NCBI GenBank assembly: GCA_009787675.1 | Contig: WQSU01000070.1 | Location: 1-9,743 of the forward strand | Origin: Lentimicrobiaceae bacterium | GTDB lineage: Bacteria > Bacteroidota > Bacteroidia > Bacteroidales > WCHB1-69 | DNA: 9,743 nt | Direction of reading: 5' to 3' | Part shown: positions 1 through 7,900 of the stretch, piece by piece | How positions within the stretch are numbered: position 1 is the stretch's first letter | Layout: the number at the start of each line of letters is the position of its first letter | Translations under genes and position numbers: made by a program | The notes under the pieces: model-generated | The model's input: only the letters and a program-made list of their open reading frames with translations | What the model was told of the DNA's origin: nothing | Databases searched by the model: none

Positions 1-2174
1 ACTGGTGTCACGAAAAGGTAACCTACCGTCCATCCGACGGCAGAACCTCATCGCCGCTGGCAACCATTCGCACCGGCTTGGGGCGTTGCGGCGAAGAATC
101 CACCTTAACGGTTACCGCCATGCGCGCCATGGGGATTCCCGCACGACAGTGCTACACCCCTCGCTGGGCACACACCGACGATAACCACGCATGGGTAGAG
201 GTTTGGGTGGACGGCAATTGGCACTATTTGGGCGCCTGTGAACCTGAGCCTGAATTAGATATGGCATGGTTTACCATTCCCGCCACCAGAGCCATGATGG
301 TGCACAGCAATGTGTTTGGAAAGTGTAATAACTTGGGTGAAAGGAATCTGGAAACAGAACTATACTCTGTCATAAATATGCTTTCTAACTATACAAATAC
401 CAAACAGATAGAAGTTTTTGTTACCGACAAAAAGGGGGCACCCATTCAAGACGCCACCGTAAAATTTAAACTATACAATTATGCTGAATACTACACCCTT
501 GCGGCTGTAAACACCGACAATAACGGAAGAGCTACGCTCACCACCGGTTACGGCGACCTGCTTGTATGGGCGACAAAAAACGAAAAATACGGCTATCAAA
601 AATTTGATGTGCGCACAAACGATCGACTCACCATAGTAGTTGATAATGAGCCCGGAAAAGCATATCTTCAAACATTGGATATTCTTCCACCTGAAGCCGC
701 AACTCACAAGAAAACTACAAGCAAGGAACAAACCAACCTCAACAACAAACGTTTGCAATACGAAGATTCTTTGCGCAATGCGTATATCAATACTTTTATG
801 AAAGAAGATGAAGCAAAAGCTATTCAAACAGCACATCTAAAGCCTGAACAATTGTGGTTTTTCATTCAAAAAAGCGAAGGAAACTACATGGAAATCAAGA
901 AGTTTATTGAACAAAACGGGACGGCTAAAACAGGACTATATATTTATGAGTTTTTAAATGCACTTTCCGACAAGGATTTGCGCGATGCCCCCGCTGATAT
1001 TTTGCAAGAACATATCACGTTGTTTCACCCTGAGAAATATCCTGTCGAGGTTTATTTTAAAGGAATTCTACCTGCACGCATTGCCCATGAAGGACTGCGT
1101 TTTTGGAGGCATTATTTACAAGAAAAACTTACGAAAGAATTAGGTGGAAATCCAACAGTTCAACAGCTTATGGATTGGATGGAGGCGCATCTTACGATAC
1201 TTCCCAACGACAATTATTATCGCACTCCCATTTCGCCCAAAGGTGTTTTTGATTTAAAACTCACAGACTCACATTCTCAAGACATCTTTTTGGTGGCGGC
1301 TTGCAGGGCGTTAGATATTCCGGCGTACTGGGATGGGGCGATTAACCAAGTATTTGTTTGGGAAAAAGGAGCTTGGAAGATGGTACGTTTTGAGGAGAAG
1401 GGAGAAAAGCAGAAAGCGGAAAGCAGAAAGCAGAAAATGGGGAGGTTAGTGTTAAATGTGGGGGAGAAGGCGGAACATTTGCAGTATTGGGTGCATTACA
1501 CCATAGCGAAATATATTGATGGTGATTTTGTAACCTTTGATTACGAGGATGATCCGCGTGTAGCCGATTTCCCTGCTACGTTAGAACTTGAATCCGGCTA
1601 TTACATGCTTTCCACCGGAAATCGCTACAGTGATGGGGAAACACTCTCACAGTTAGAATTCTTCAATATAGCGCCCGAAGAAACGGTGAACAAAACAATT
1701 GCCCTGCGCGAGCTTAAGCCGCGCAATAAAATCTACGGCAAAATAGATGTGAACTACAAAATGAATATCACCCACACCCCTACCCCACTCCTTGATCTTA
1801 TGCCCGAAAAAGAGTTGGTAGTTTGTTTTATTGACCCTGCCCGCGAACCCACCCGACACTTGTTCAACGATATAGCACGTCTTAAAAGCGAATTTCAAAG
1901 TTGGAATGGATACATCCTGTTCTTCATTCCTGAAGAAAAACAAACGGCGGCTTTCAACCCAAAAAATTATTCTTTCCCAAAAAATGCCATCTTTTCAGTG
2001 GATGAGGAAACAACATTCTTGAACTACGTTTTAAATACAACATCCCAAAACTTTAGAGAAGAATACCCACTGGTTTTTATCATAAACAAAGAAGGTAAAT
2101 TGGTCTTTAAATCGGAAGGATACCGAATTGGAACGGGAGAACTGCTGTTGAAGAGTTTAAAAAAATATTGGTAG
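1..2174 (+). CDS. Transglutaminase-like multidomain protein, 5' end cut by window edge
   Basis: The frame is open from base 3 (W-C-H-E-K-V...) to TAG at 2172-2174, so the true start lies left of the window; a TTG at 78 falls inside the first domain and is not a credible start. Domains in order: a transglutaminase/papain-like core with the motif GRCGEES (Cys codon 87) and DNHAWVEVW (His codon 186), ending in GACEPEP; a carboxypeptidase-regulatory or Ig-like beta segment (about 405-645); a charged helical region; a second transglutaminase-like segment (about 1245-1390) in which Cys aligns with Ser (codon 1269) and His with Gln (codon 1347); a Lys/Glu-rich linker from a 7-bp repeat; a beta-rich segment; and a thioredoxin-like C-terminus (about 1791-2171) without CxxC. 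Multidomain proteins of this type are common in Bacteroidota and often secreted, but any signal peptide is outside the window. Substrate unknown; hydrolase/protease or structural roles are as likely as cross-linking. Confidence 0.85.
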   Translation, partial: WCHEKVTYRPSDGRTSSPLATIRTGLGRCGEESTLTVTAMRAMGIPARQCYTPRWAHTDDNHAWVEVWVDGNWHYLGACEPEPELDMAWFTIPATRAMMVHSNVFGKCNNLGERNLETELYSVINMLSNYTNTKQIEVFVTDKKGAPIQDATVKFKLYNYAEYYTLAAVNTDNNGRATLTTGYGDLLVWATKNEKYGYQKFDVRTNDRLTIVVDNEPGKAYLQTLDILPPEAATHKKTTSKEQTNLNNKRLQYEDSLRNAYINTFMKEDEAKAIQTAHLKPEQLWFFIQKSEGNYMEIKKFIEQNGTAKTGLYIYEFLNALSDKDLRDAPADILQEHITLFHPEKYPVEVYFKGILPARIAHEGLRFWRHYLQEKLTKELGGNPTVQQLMDWMEAHLTILPNDNYYRTPISPKGVFDLKLTDSHSQDIFLVAACRALDIPAYWDGAINQVFVWEKGAWKMVRFEEKGEKQKAESRKQKMGRLVLNVGEKAEHLQYWVHYTIAKYIDGDFVTFDYEDDPRVADFPATLELESGYYMLSTGNRYSDGETLSQLEFFNIAPEETVNKTIALRELKPRNKIYGKIDVNYKMNITHTPTPLLDLMPEKELVVCFIDPAREPTRHLFNDIARLKSEFQSWNGYILFFIPEEKQTAAFNPKNYSFPKNAIFSVDEETTFLNYVLNTTSQNFREEYPLVFIINKEGKLVFKSEGYRIGTGELLLKSLKKYW
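1400..1437 (+). repeat. Heptanucleotide tandem repeat inside the transglutaminase-like gene
   Basis: Four consecutive 7-mers are visible at 1407-1413 (AAGCAGA), 1414-1420 (AAGCGGA), 1421-1427 (AAGCAGA) and 1428-1434 (AAGCAGA), flanked by degenerate purine-rich units (GGGAGAA before, AAATGGG after). The stretch encodes a Lys/Gln/Glu-rich linker (KQKAESRKQK) between the second transglutaminase-like segment and the following beta-rich segment. Three units make 21 bp, so gain or loss of one or two units would shift the frame. The present copy number keeps the downstream domains in frame. Confidence 0.8.
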
Positions 2175-2401
2175 AGATATTGCACCCAAGACATCCGCAT
2201 TGAAAATAACCTGCAAGTTGCAACTGATCCAATGCCTGATAACAGACCATTTTGAAGCGATGCCAAAAAGAATCTGCCAAGTCATTGACAATCGCAGAAT
2301 TGCCACTCTCTATTTCAAACAGATGAGTATTACCAAGTGCTTCCTCACGACAATTACAATGTTAGTTTATAACTTTGCCTTTTCTCCTTTCGTGCCTTCA
2401 C
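2175..2401. other. Convergent intergenic region with an unexplained start-less minus-strand reading frame
   Basis: The 227 bp lie between the 3' ends of two convergent genes. No strong hairpin with a T-run is evident. On the minus strand one frame is free of stops from about 2361 down to the TAA at 2107-2109. Its central part reads like protein (…HLFEIESGNSAIVNDL… then …GYFQCGCLGCN…), but it has no ATG near its beginning and its last third is antisense to the transglutaminase gene. It could be a decayed gene fragment, a conserved intergenic repeat or chance. I do not recognise a family. Confidence 0.2.
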
Positions 2402-3073
2402 TTACTTCCTTCCAAAATCCGCCGGAATCTCTCCCCATTTCGCAGTATTCCACTTCACAATGGGTGTTTGAAACGAGTTGTTTTGCAGCCAAAATTCGGC
2501 ACGGGTAAGCAGATCAAAAATTACCTCATTTTCTTCAGTTGGTAGAACTATTGACTTGTGTTTTTTGTGTCGTACCCAGGCAATTGCCGTGATGCTGTCG
2601 GAATAGATGGGGATTTTGATGTTTTTCTGTTTGAGCAGCGCCAAACCGTGCACCAACGCCAAAAACTCTCCGATGTTGTTGCTGGCTTTCGGGAATGGAC
2701 CTTGCTTGAACCACAACTCTTTAGTTCCGGTGTGCACGCCTTTATATTCCATTTGTCCCGTAACCATATTACAGGCTGCGTCCACGGATAAACTATTCAA
2801 AATGGGCGGTTCATCCGAAAAAAAGGCAGCATAGTTTTTGGAAGTAGTGGGATTTTTCTTGTAATAATTTTTATACCCGTCAGCGTATGCTTTTTCCGCT
2901 TCCGCTTTTGTTTCAAATGATTTGTATTTTGCACTGTCAAAGCCGTTTACCTGTGCGTTGCATTCGTTCCAATTGTCAAAGATGCCGCAAATGCGTCCTT
3001 GCCAAACTACGTAAAATTTATTCTTTGCCATTAATTCGTTTTCTTTTTCTTGAGTGTTCGTTTTAGATTCCAT
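2402..3073 (-). CDS. rnhA: Ribonuclease H1 with N-terminal hybrid-binding domain
   Basis: Cytosolic endonuclease that cuts the RNA strand of RNA/DNA hybrids (R-loops, primers). The 223-residue protein starts with a low-complexity leader (1-14), followed by the RNase H1 hybrid-binding / caulimovirus viroplasmin-like domain (about 15-65: KFYVVWQGRICGIFDNW, then a conserved KSFETKAEAEKAY). The catalytic domain (about 92-223) keeps the four acidic residues of the family: D98 in SVDAA, E136 in NNIGEF, D159 in IYSDS and D219 in IPADFGRK. Length fits Bacteroidota RNase H1. Two starts are possible: ATG at 3073 or ATG at 3031 (M15, MAKNKFYVVW), which begins exactly at the domain. Neither has a clear Shine-Dalgarno; the longer form is given, but the shorter is equally plausible. 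It lies 66 bp downstream of the DUF2156 gene on the same strand, so co-transcription is possible. Confidence 0.93.
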   Translation of the reverse strand: MESKTNTQEKENELMAKNKFYVVWQGRICGIFDNWNECNAQVNGFDSAKYKSFETKAEAEKAYADGYKNYYKKNPTTSKNYAAFFSDEPPILNSLSVDAACNMVTGQMEYKGVHTGTKELWFKQGPFPKASNNIGEFLALVHGLALLKQKNIKIPIYSDSITAIAWVRHKKHKSIVLPTEENEVIFDLLTRAEFWLQNNSFQTPIVKWNTAKWGEIPADFGRK

Positions 3074-3092
3074 ACTGAGTTAATTTAGGGCG

Positions 3093-3100
3093 CGAATATA
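3093..3100 (-). promoter_or_regulatory. Possible weak -7 element for the RNase H gene
   Basis: The minus strand reads TATATTCG, one mismatch from the Bacteroidota -7 consensus TAnnTTTG, about 20 nt upstream of the ATG at 3073. No TTG-type -33 element is visible at the usual distance. A spaced direct repeat of CCCGATTT (3103-3110 and 3112-3119) lies just upstream. The gene could instead be transcribed from the DUF2156 promoter. Confidence 0.2.
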
Positions 3101-3133
3101 CACCCGATTTGCCCGATTTTTTACGATGTTGAT

Positions 3134-3148
3134 AATTTTTTAAAAAAT
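3134..3148. terminator. AT-only palindrome at the end of the DUF2156 gene
   Basis: TTTTTTAAAAAA with flanking A/T forms a perfect palindrome (3135-3148) overlapping the stop codon of the minus-strand gene. It has no GC stem and no separate T-run, so it is a poor intrinsic terminator; it may simply reflect the stop codon in A/T-rich sequence. Confidence 0.15.
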
Positions 3149-4048
3149 CTCCAACTCGTTTACCTCAATTAAATATTCCGGCAGGTAGGAGAGTTTGGCT
3201 TTTCGCAGCCCTTCCACGCCCGCATCTTCCGCGCGGTTGATGTACTCATATTTTTTTGATATTTCACTGGCAAACAGTTTGTTGATCATGGTATAGGCGC
3301 CTTTGCAGGTTCTGTCGGCTTTTTCAAAAAGCACCAAAAAAGTTTCTTTGTTTAAAGGAAAACCGATGGAAAATGCCACGATTTTATCTTCAATCTGCAA
3401 CAGAATGCCTTGCAGTCTCAATTCAAAAAAAAAGGTAAAAGCATCTTCTATTGCCACGTTTTCTTTTGATAATGAGCTATATTCGTCGCTGTCTCTATTT
3501 GCATCCCACAATGCGTTAAAGTATTTCACTTGCGCCATGTTTTCTTTAGTTATTGGCATCCAACTCCACACATTATTCTTTGTAAAACTATTGATTTGGT
3601 TTCTTTTAGGTTTAAAAAGATGTCCTTCTAAAAGCGACAGTTTTTTGGAGGAATAGATGTATTCATAATCTTCTCTCACAGGCGCCGTACGCCGTTGATT
3701 TCCTGTTTTTTGGCAAAACTCTTCCGCCCATTGCAACAAAAGGGGCGCAGTATCATTGCAAAACTGGTAAAAACGTACCGATTTCCCTGCATCTAAAGTT
3801 TCAAGCGCTATTTTGTCAAGAATGGCGGGAAGATTACCCTCTCCCATCGGAAACATAAAATAGTCTTCCTGATTATGTGTGGCTTTAATCAGCAAAAAGT
3901 GATCCGAAAGCGCATATTGAAAATGACATACATTTCTATAAAGGAAAAGCACGGCAAAGCTATAGTTCAACAATTGGCAATCAAATTTTTGAGAGAAAGA
4001 GGAGATGAGCGGTTGGTCTTTAATATCAAGCGGTTGAAATTGTAGCAT
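3140..4048 (-). CDS. DUF2156 / LPG-synthase-C-like protein (GNAT-type fold)
   Basis: The 302-residue protein resembles the stand-alone DUF2156 family, which shares its two-GNAT-lobe fold with the cytosolic domain of MprF (phosphatidylglycerol lysyltransferase) and is related to FemAB-type aminoacyltransferases. The most recognisable signature is the C-terminus, NRAEDAGVEGLRKAKLSY (residues 271-288), plus a central KPKRNQINSF segment (about 147-156) and the strands around 215-240 (LLQIEDKIVAFSIGFPL). There is no membrane segment or signal peptide, so it lacks the flippase half of MprF and should be cytosolic. The physiological substrate of this family is not established; acyl- or aminoacyl-transfer is an inference from fold. 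The start at 4048 fits: the protein begins MLQFQPLDIKD and a -7-like element lies just upstream. It is divergent from the BatE-like gene and tandem with RNase H1. Confidence 0.82.
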   Translation of the reverse strand: MLQFQPLDIKDQPLISSFSQKFDCQLLNYSFAVLFLYRNVCHFQYALSDHFLLIKATHNQEDYFMFPMGEGNLPAILDKIALETLDAGKSVRFYQFCNDTAPLLLQWAEEFCQKTGNQRRTAPVREDYEYIYSSKKLSLLEGHLFKPKRNQINSFTKNNVWSWMPITKENMAQVKYFNALWDANRDSDEYSSLSKENVAIEDAFTFFFELRLQGILLQIEDKIVAFSIGFPLNKETFLVLFEKADRTCKGAYTMINKLFASEISKKYEYINRAEDAGVEGLRKAKLSYLPEYLIEVNELEIF

Positions 4049-4068
4049 AATGTTCGTAAAAAAGTTGG

Positions 4069-4076
4069 CAAAAGTA
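4069..4076 (-). promoter_or_regulatory. Candidate -7 element for the DUF2156 gene
   Basis: The minus strand reads TACTTTTG, an exact match to the Bacteroidota sigma-ABfr -7 consensus TAnnTTTG, about 20 nt upstream of the ATG at 4048. No clean TTG -33 element is visible at 19-21 nt further upstream, so support rests on the -7 match and position alone. Confidence 0.4.
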
Positions 4077-4108
4077 ATATTTATAGAAAATCACGTTACT
4101 ATAAAAAT

Positions 4109-4116
4109 TATTTTTG
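4109..4116 (+). promoter_or_regulatory. Candidate -7 element for the BatE-like gene
   Basis: TATTTTTG matches TAnnTTTG exactly in the 79-bp divergent region. It ends only 11 nt before the ATG at 4128, which would leave a leader of a few bases or nearly leaderless mRNA. No -33 TTG is evident. In such A/T-rich sequence a chance match is possible. Confidence 0.3.
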
Positions 4117-4127
4117 CAAGAAAAACT

Positions 4128-4907
4128 ATGAACACTTTCATTAAATCGCAATCTTATTTGCTCCTTTTACTTGTTTTTTCATTTTCATTATCAGCTAATT
4201 CAATAAAAGACAGTGCTGAAGTTTATATACAGGAAGCCAACGCCGCCTACCAGTTGAACGATTTTGAAAACGCCATTCATTTATATACGAAAGTGGTTGA
4301 TTTACAATATGAAAGCGCTATCCTCTATTATAATCTCGGCAATGCCTGTTTCAAAAACGGGGATCATGCACGGGCAATGCTATGGCTTGAAAGAGCTAAT
4401 AGATTAGCACCCAACAATGAAGATATTATACACAATATCAATTTTATACAACAAAAACTAATAGATAAAATAGAACAACTTCCGGAGCTGTTTATTGTGA
4501 AATGGTGGAACAGTTGCGCCCAACTATTCACCGCCAACCAATGGGCAATTTGCAGCATTGTTGCCTGCGCCTTGTTCGCATTGTGTTTGCTTTTTGTATT
4601 GTTAATCAGGATTCCGTGGATTCGTACTTCTTCTATTTGTATCGCCTTGTTGGCTTTGTTTTTTGCCTTGTTCTCCATCATTTTTGCGAAGAAAGAAACC
4701 TCTCACTATCTTCAACACCCGGAGGGAATTATCATGGGTTACGTAGTAAACGTGAAAAGCACTCCTACCGAAAAAGGCTCCGACCTGTTTGTTATCCACT
4801 CCGGTTTAAAAGTGGCAATCACCGACCAACTGAATGAGTGGGTGGAGATTAGGCTCCCGAATGGGGAAAAGGGATGGGTGCTGGAAAGTCTGGTTGAGAA
4901 GATATAG
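4128..4907 (+). CDS. batE: BatE-like TPR / SH3 membrane protein
   Basis: The 259-residue product has the BatE architecture of the Bacteroides aerotolerance (Bat) operon: signal peptide (1-22, hydrophobic core LLLLLVFSFSLSA), two to three TPR units (about 29-105: AEVYIQEANAAYQLNDFENA, then YYNLGNACFKNGDHARAMLW), a conserved ELFIVKWWNS segment, two membrane helices (about 138-161 and 167-187), and a C-terminal bacterial SH3-like domain (about 200-259; VVNVKSTP, GLKVAI, WVEIRLPNGEKGWV). TPR should face the periplasm. The frame is open from ATG 4050, but the upstream 26 codons are not signal-like and overlap the divergent promoter region, so ATG 4128 is chosen. Usually batE follows batA-D; none of these is in the window, so this is an isolated copy. 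Family function: envelope complex with MoxR-type ATPases, linked to oxygen or stress tolerance, not biochemically defined. Confidence 0.87.
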   Translation: MNTFIKSQSYLLLLLVFSFSLSANSIKDSAEVYIQEANAAYQLNDFENAIHLYTKVVDLQYESAILYYNLGNACFKNGDHARAMLWLERANRLAPNNEDIIHNINFIQQKLIDKIEQLPELFIVKWWNSCAQLFTANQWAICSIVACALFALCLLFVLLIRIPWIRTSSICIALLALFFALFSIIFAKKETSHYLQHPEGIIMGYVVNVKSTPTEKGSDLFVIHSGLKVAITDQLNEWVEIRLPNGEKGWVLESLVEKI

Positions 4908-4945
4908 GTTATAAATTTTATCTTTAATATTCAAAGATAGAACCT
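4906..4945. terminator. Inverted repeat between convergent genes, possible bidirectional terminator
   Basis: TATCTTT (4919-4925) and AAAGATA (4933-4939) form a perfect 7-bp stem with a 7-nt loop; an outer pair AGGTT (4906-4910) / AACCT (4941-4945) could extend it with an internal bulge. It sits in the 54-bp gap between the 3' ends of the BatE-like and TPR genes. The stem is A/T-rich and neither side has a long T-run, so termination strength is doubtful. Confidence 0.35.
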
Positions 4946-4961
4946 TGATTGTATAAGAAAG

Positions 4962-7900
4962 TTATTCCCCCAACTTCTCCAACTTCTCTTGCGCCACCTT
5001 GCGCAACTCTTCCCCTTCATAGTTGTCAATGATACTTTGGTAGGTATTGCGTGCTTGGAAGTATTTCTCGCCGGCGACGTACCAGTCACCGTATAAAATG
5101 TAAGTGGAAGCAATCCAATACTCTCCGAAGTAGTCTCCGTTGATAATTTTCAGGATAGCTTTTTCGGCTTCCGGCAAATGGTTTTGTTTCAATTCAATGG
5201 AAGCTATATGGTAGGCGGCTTCCGTACTGTTTTCGTTTACAGGGGTTTCGGCTAAAACGGCAAAATATTTTTTGGCTGCAGGGAGGTCGTTCAACGCCAT
5301 GACAGCGCGTCCGGCATACATATACGCATCGTTCTTCACATCGTTTTGCGCTTGGGATGCAGAGATAACGTAGTCGGCGCTTTTTCTAACCTCGTTATAT
5401 TTTTTGAGTTCGGAACCTGCGCGCATCACCCCGTTATTCGCCAAAATCCTGTTATTTTCTGTAGAAGCTATTTCCAACAATTGAGAAAAATGGTTGAATG
5501 CCTTTTGATGATTGTTCTTGTTAAACTGAATCAACCCCGCTTTGCGCAACGCAGTTTCATGATTCTCAGTTAAATAATTGGATATTAAGAGTTCGTAGCT
5601 TTCCAAAGCATCGTCGAAACGATTCTTGTCATAATCAAATTCAGCTTTGTGAAATAAGGCGTTGGGAGCAAACATTCCTTTAGGAAACTGTTTTAAATAA
5701 TCGGAAAAACCTTTGTAGGCTGCGTCCAATTCGCCTCTAAACAATTTGTTCTCAGCCGATTTGAAACTTACAGAATCTTGTCGTGAGGCTGCGAAAGAGA
5801 TGTTTTTAGATTGAGCATATTCATAAAATAAAGATGGATTTCCCAACTCTGCGTAAATCGTTTCAAGATTCACCAACGCATCCTTTGCCTCTTGCGCGCC
5901 CGAGTAGTTTTCCAACACATATTTAAAAGTCTCAATGGCTTTATTTACCTCATTGTTGTTCCAATGCGCCTGTGCCAGTTTGTTGTAGGCTTGCCGCACC
6001 AATGCGTTTTTCGGATAATTTTTTATGAAATTCTCGTAGGCATCAATCGCTTTATTATTTTGATTCATTGCATGATAGGTAGATGCCAATTCAAACTCGG
6101 CTTCCGCCTTGTAGCCGGTGTTCGGATACTTTTTAATCAAATGGTCTAATGTAGCGGTTTTTTTGTTCAGTTCTTTTTGAAAACCGTATAAAACAGCCAT
6201 TTGAAAAAGTGCATAATCGGCATTGGACTGTTCCATCTTGGCGCATTTATCATAGTTTGCAATCGCTTGCGGCAATTTCTTTTGCATAAATTGACAGTCT
6301 GCCAATCTTACATACGTATCTGAGGTTAATTCACTATCATTCAATTTCATTGCCAAAAAATCGGCGTATGCTTTTTCCGCTTCTCCATATTTTTGATTTC
6401 GCATCAAAGCATAACCCAATCCGTAAAATGACTGTGGGTAGTTTTCATCTTTTTTGGAGTTGTTGTTTTTTTGATAAAACTTGTAGGCATTCACAGCCTC
6501 AGCATATTGTGAGTTTCTGTATAGCGCTTCCGCTTTCCAGTACAATGCAGCAGTCTCCACATTTTGATCCATCGGATAGGTTAACGATTTCTCGAAATTC
6601 TTCACTGCCAAGGCATATTCCTTGTTGTTGATCAACTCTAAACCGCGAAAGTAAGTGCAACGTTGATAAGATTTTAACAACGTTGGACTTTTATGCTGTA
6701 TCTTCTCCAAAGAATTGATCGCTCCCTGATAATTCTTTGTGGATAAATAGATTTTTGAAAGATAATCTTCCACTTCATCGCTGTGTAACGATTTTGGATA
6801 TTCGTTAACATATTGCTCCAATGCCTTAATTGCCTGATTGAAAGAGGAAGAAGATTTTTCAAATTGGATTTTGCCATAATTAAAAAGCGCATCCTCTTTC
6901 ACAGTGGGTAGAAAGTCCATTTTATAAGCCTCATAAAATGATTGGGACGCCAAGTTCCAATCTTCCACTCTAATGTAACAATCTCCAATGGTGTAGTAGG
7001 CATTTTGCGCCATATTATCCTTAACCTGAGTAGTTTTTGAAAGAAAATCTATAGCATTCCTATAGTTTTCGATTTTAAAATTCGCCATTCCGGCAGCATA
7101 ATAATCGGCGCGATCAATTTTATCTTTTGTTTTTGTAAAATAGAATTGAAAATATTGATCTGCATTGTTATACGATTCCTTTTCATAAAATGCCAGCGCC
7201 AGGCAGCGGGCAATGTCAACCTTGCTTTTCTCATTTGCTCTTTCATACAAAGGCACGCCTTTAGCAATAATCTCATCATATTTTTTTTGCAACAGATAAA
7301 TTTGCACCATATAGAAAGGCACAACATCTTTAAATTCAGGATCATTTTGCACTTTTAGAAAACCCTCAAGCGCTGCTTGGTACTGTTTCTCCTGATAAGC
7401 AATAAACGCCAAATAATAGATTGCCCTGTTTTGATAGGGGCTTTCCATTTCACTTGCCGATTTCAGCAACGGGCGTGCTTCCGAAAACTTGTTAAGTTCA
7501 AAAAACGAGTATCCTTTTTTATAGGAATATTCTGCACGAATTTCTTTATTAATGTTCTTTTCTCCCACTAAGTCGAAACTTTCTATCGTTTTTTTGTAAT
7601 TTTTTTGATTAAAATAAAATTTTCCAAGCGCAAAATAGGCTTGAGGAATTTGTGCGCTTACGGGATATTGATCAATAAAATTGTGTAATAAAAAGATGGC
7701 GTCTTCATTAAACAGGTTGGCGGCGCACAATGCCATATAAAAGTAAGAATCTGTTTTTAGATCCTGCTGTTTATCGGTAGTATGTTCATACACCCATTTA
7801 AAATATTGCTGTGCAGAGCCATACTTCTCTTTTTGATACAATTCCATCGCATTATCAAACTCATACTTGGGTGAATCGAACACTAACGGTTTTTGTGCTA

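Noticed and set aside
471..836. Minus-strand frame antisense to the transglutaminase-like gene
   Set aside because: Cys/Phe-rich, family-less translation fully inside a well-supported gene: a shadow frame.
1400..1437. Heptamer array as a CRISPR or integron-type repeat
   Set aside because: Units are 7 bp with no spacers, in frame within a gene; it is a simple tandem repeat.
78..2174. TTG at 78 as the start of the transglutaminase-like gene
   Set aside because: The frame is open to the left edge, and the upstream residues (WCHEKVTYRPSDG…) are clearly part of the domain; starting at 78 would leave the catalytic Cys at residue 4.
2200..2508. Plus-strand frame across the convergent gap and into the RNase H gene
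   Set aside because: Starts at TTG, its second half is antisense to conserved RNase H sequence, and the translation resembles no family.
4050..4127. ATG 4050 as the start of the BatE-like protein
   Set aside because: The extra 26 residues would displace the signal peptide, and the start lies 1 bp from the divergent gene's start codon, inside the promoter region.
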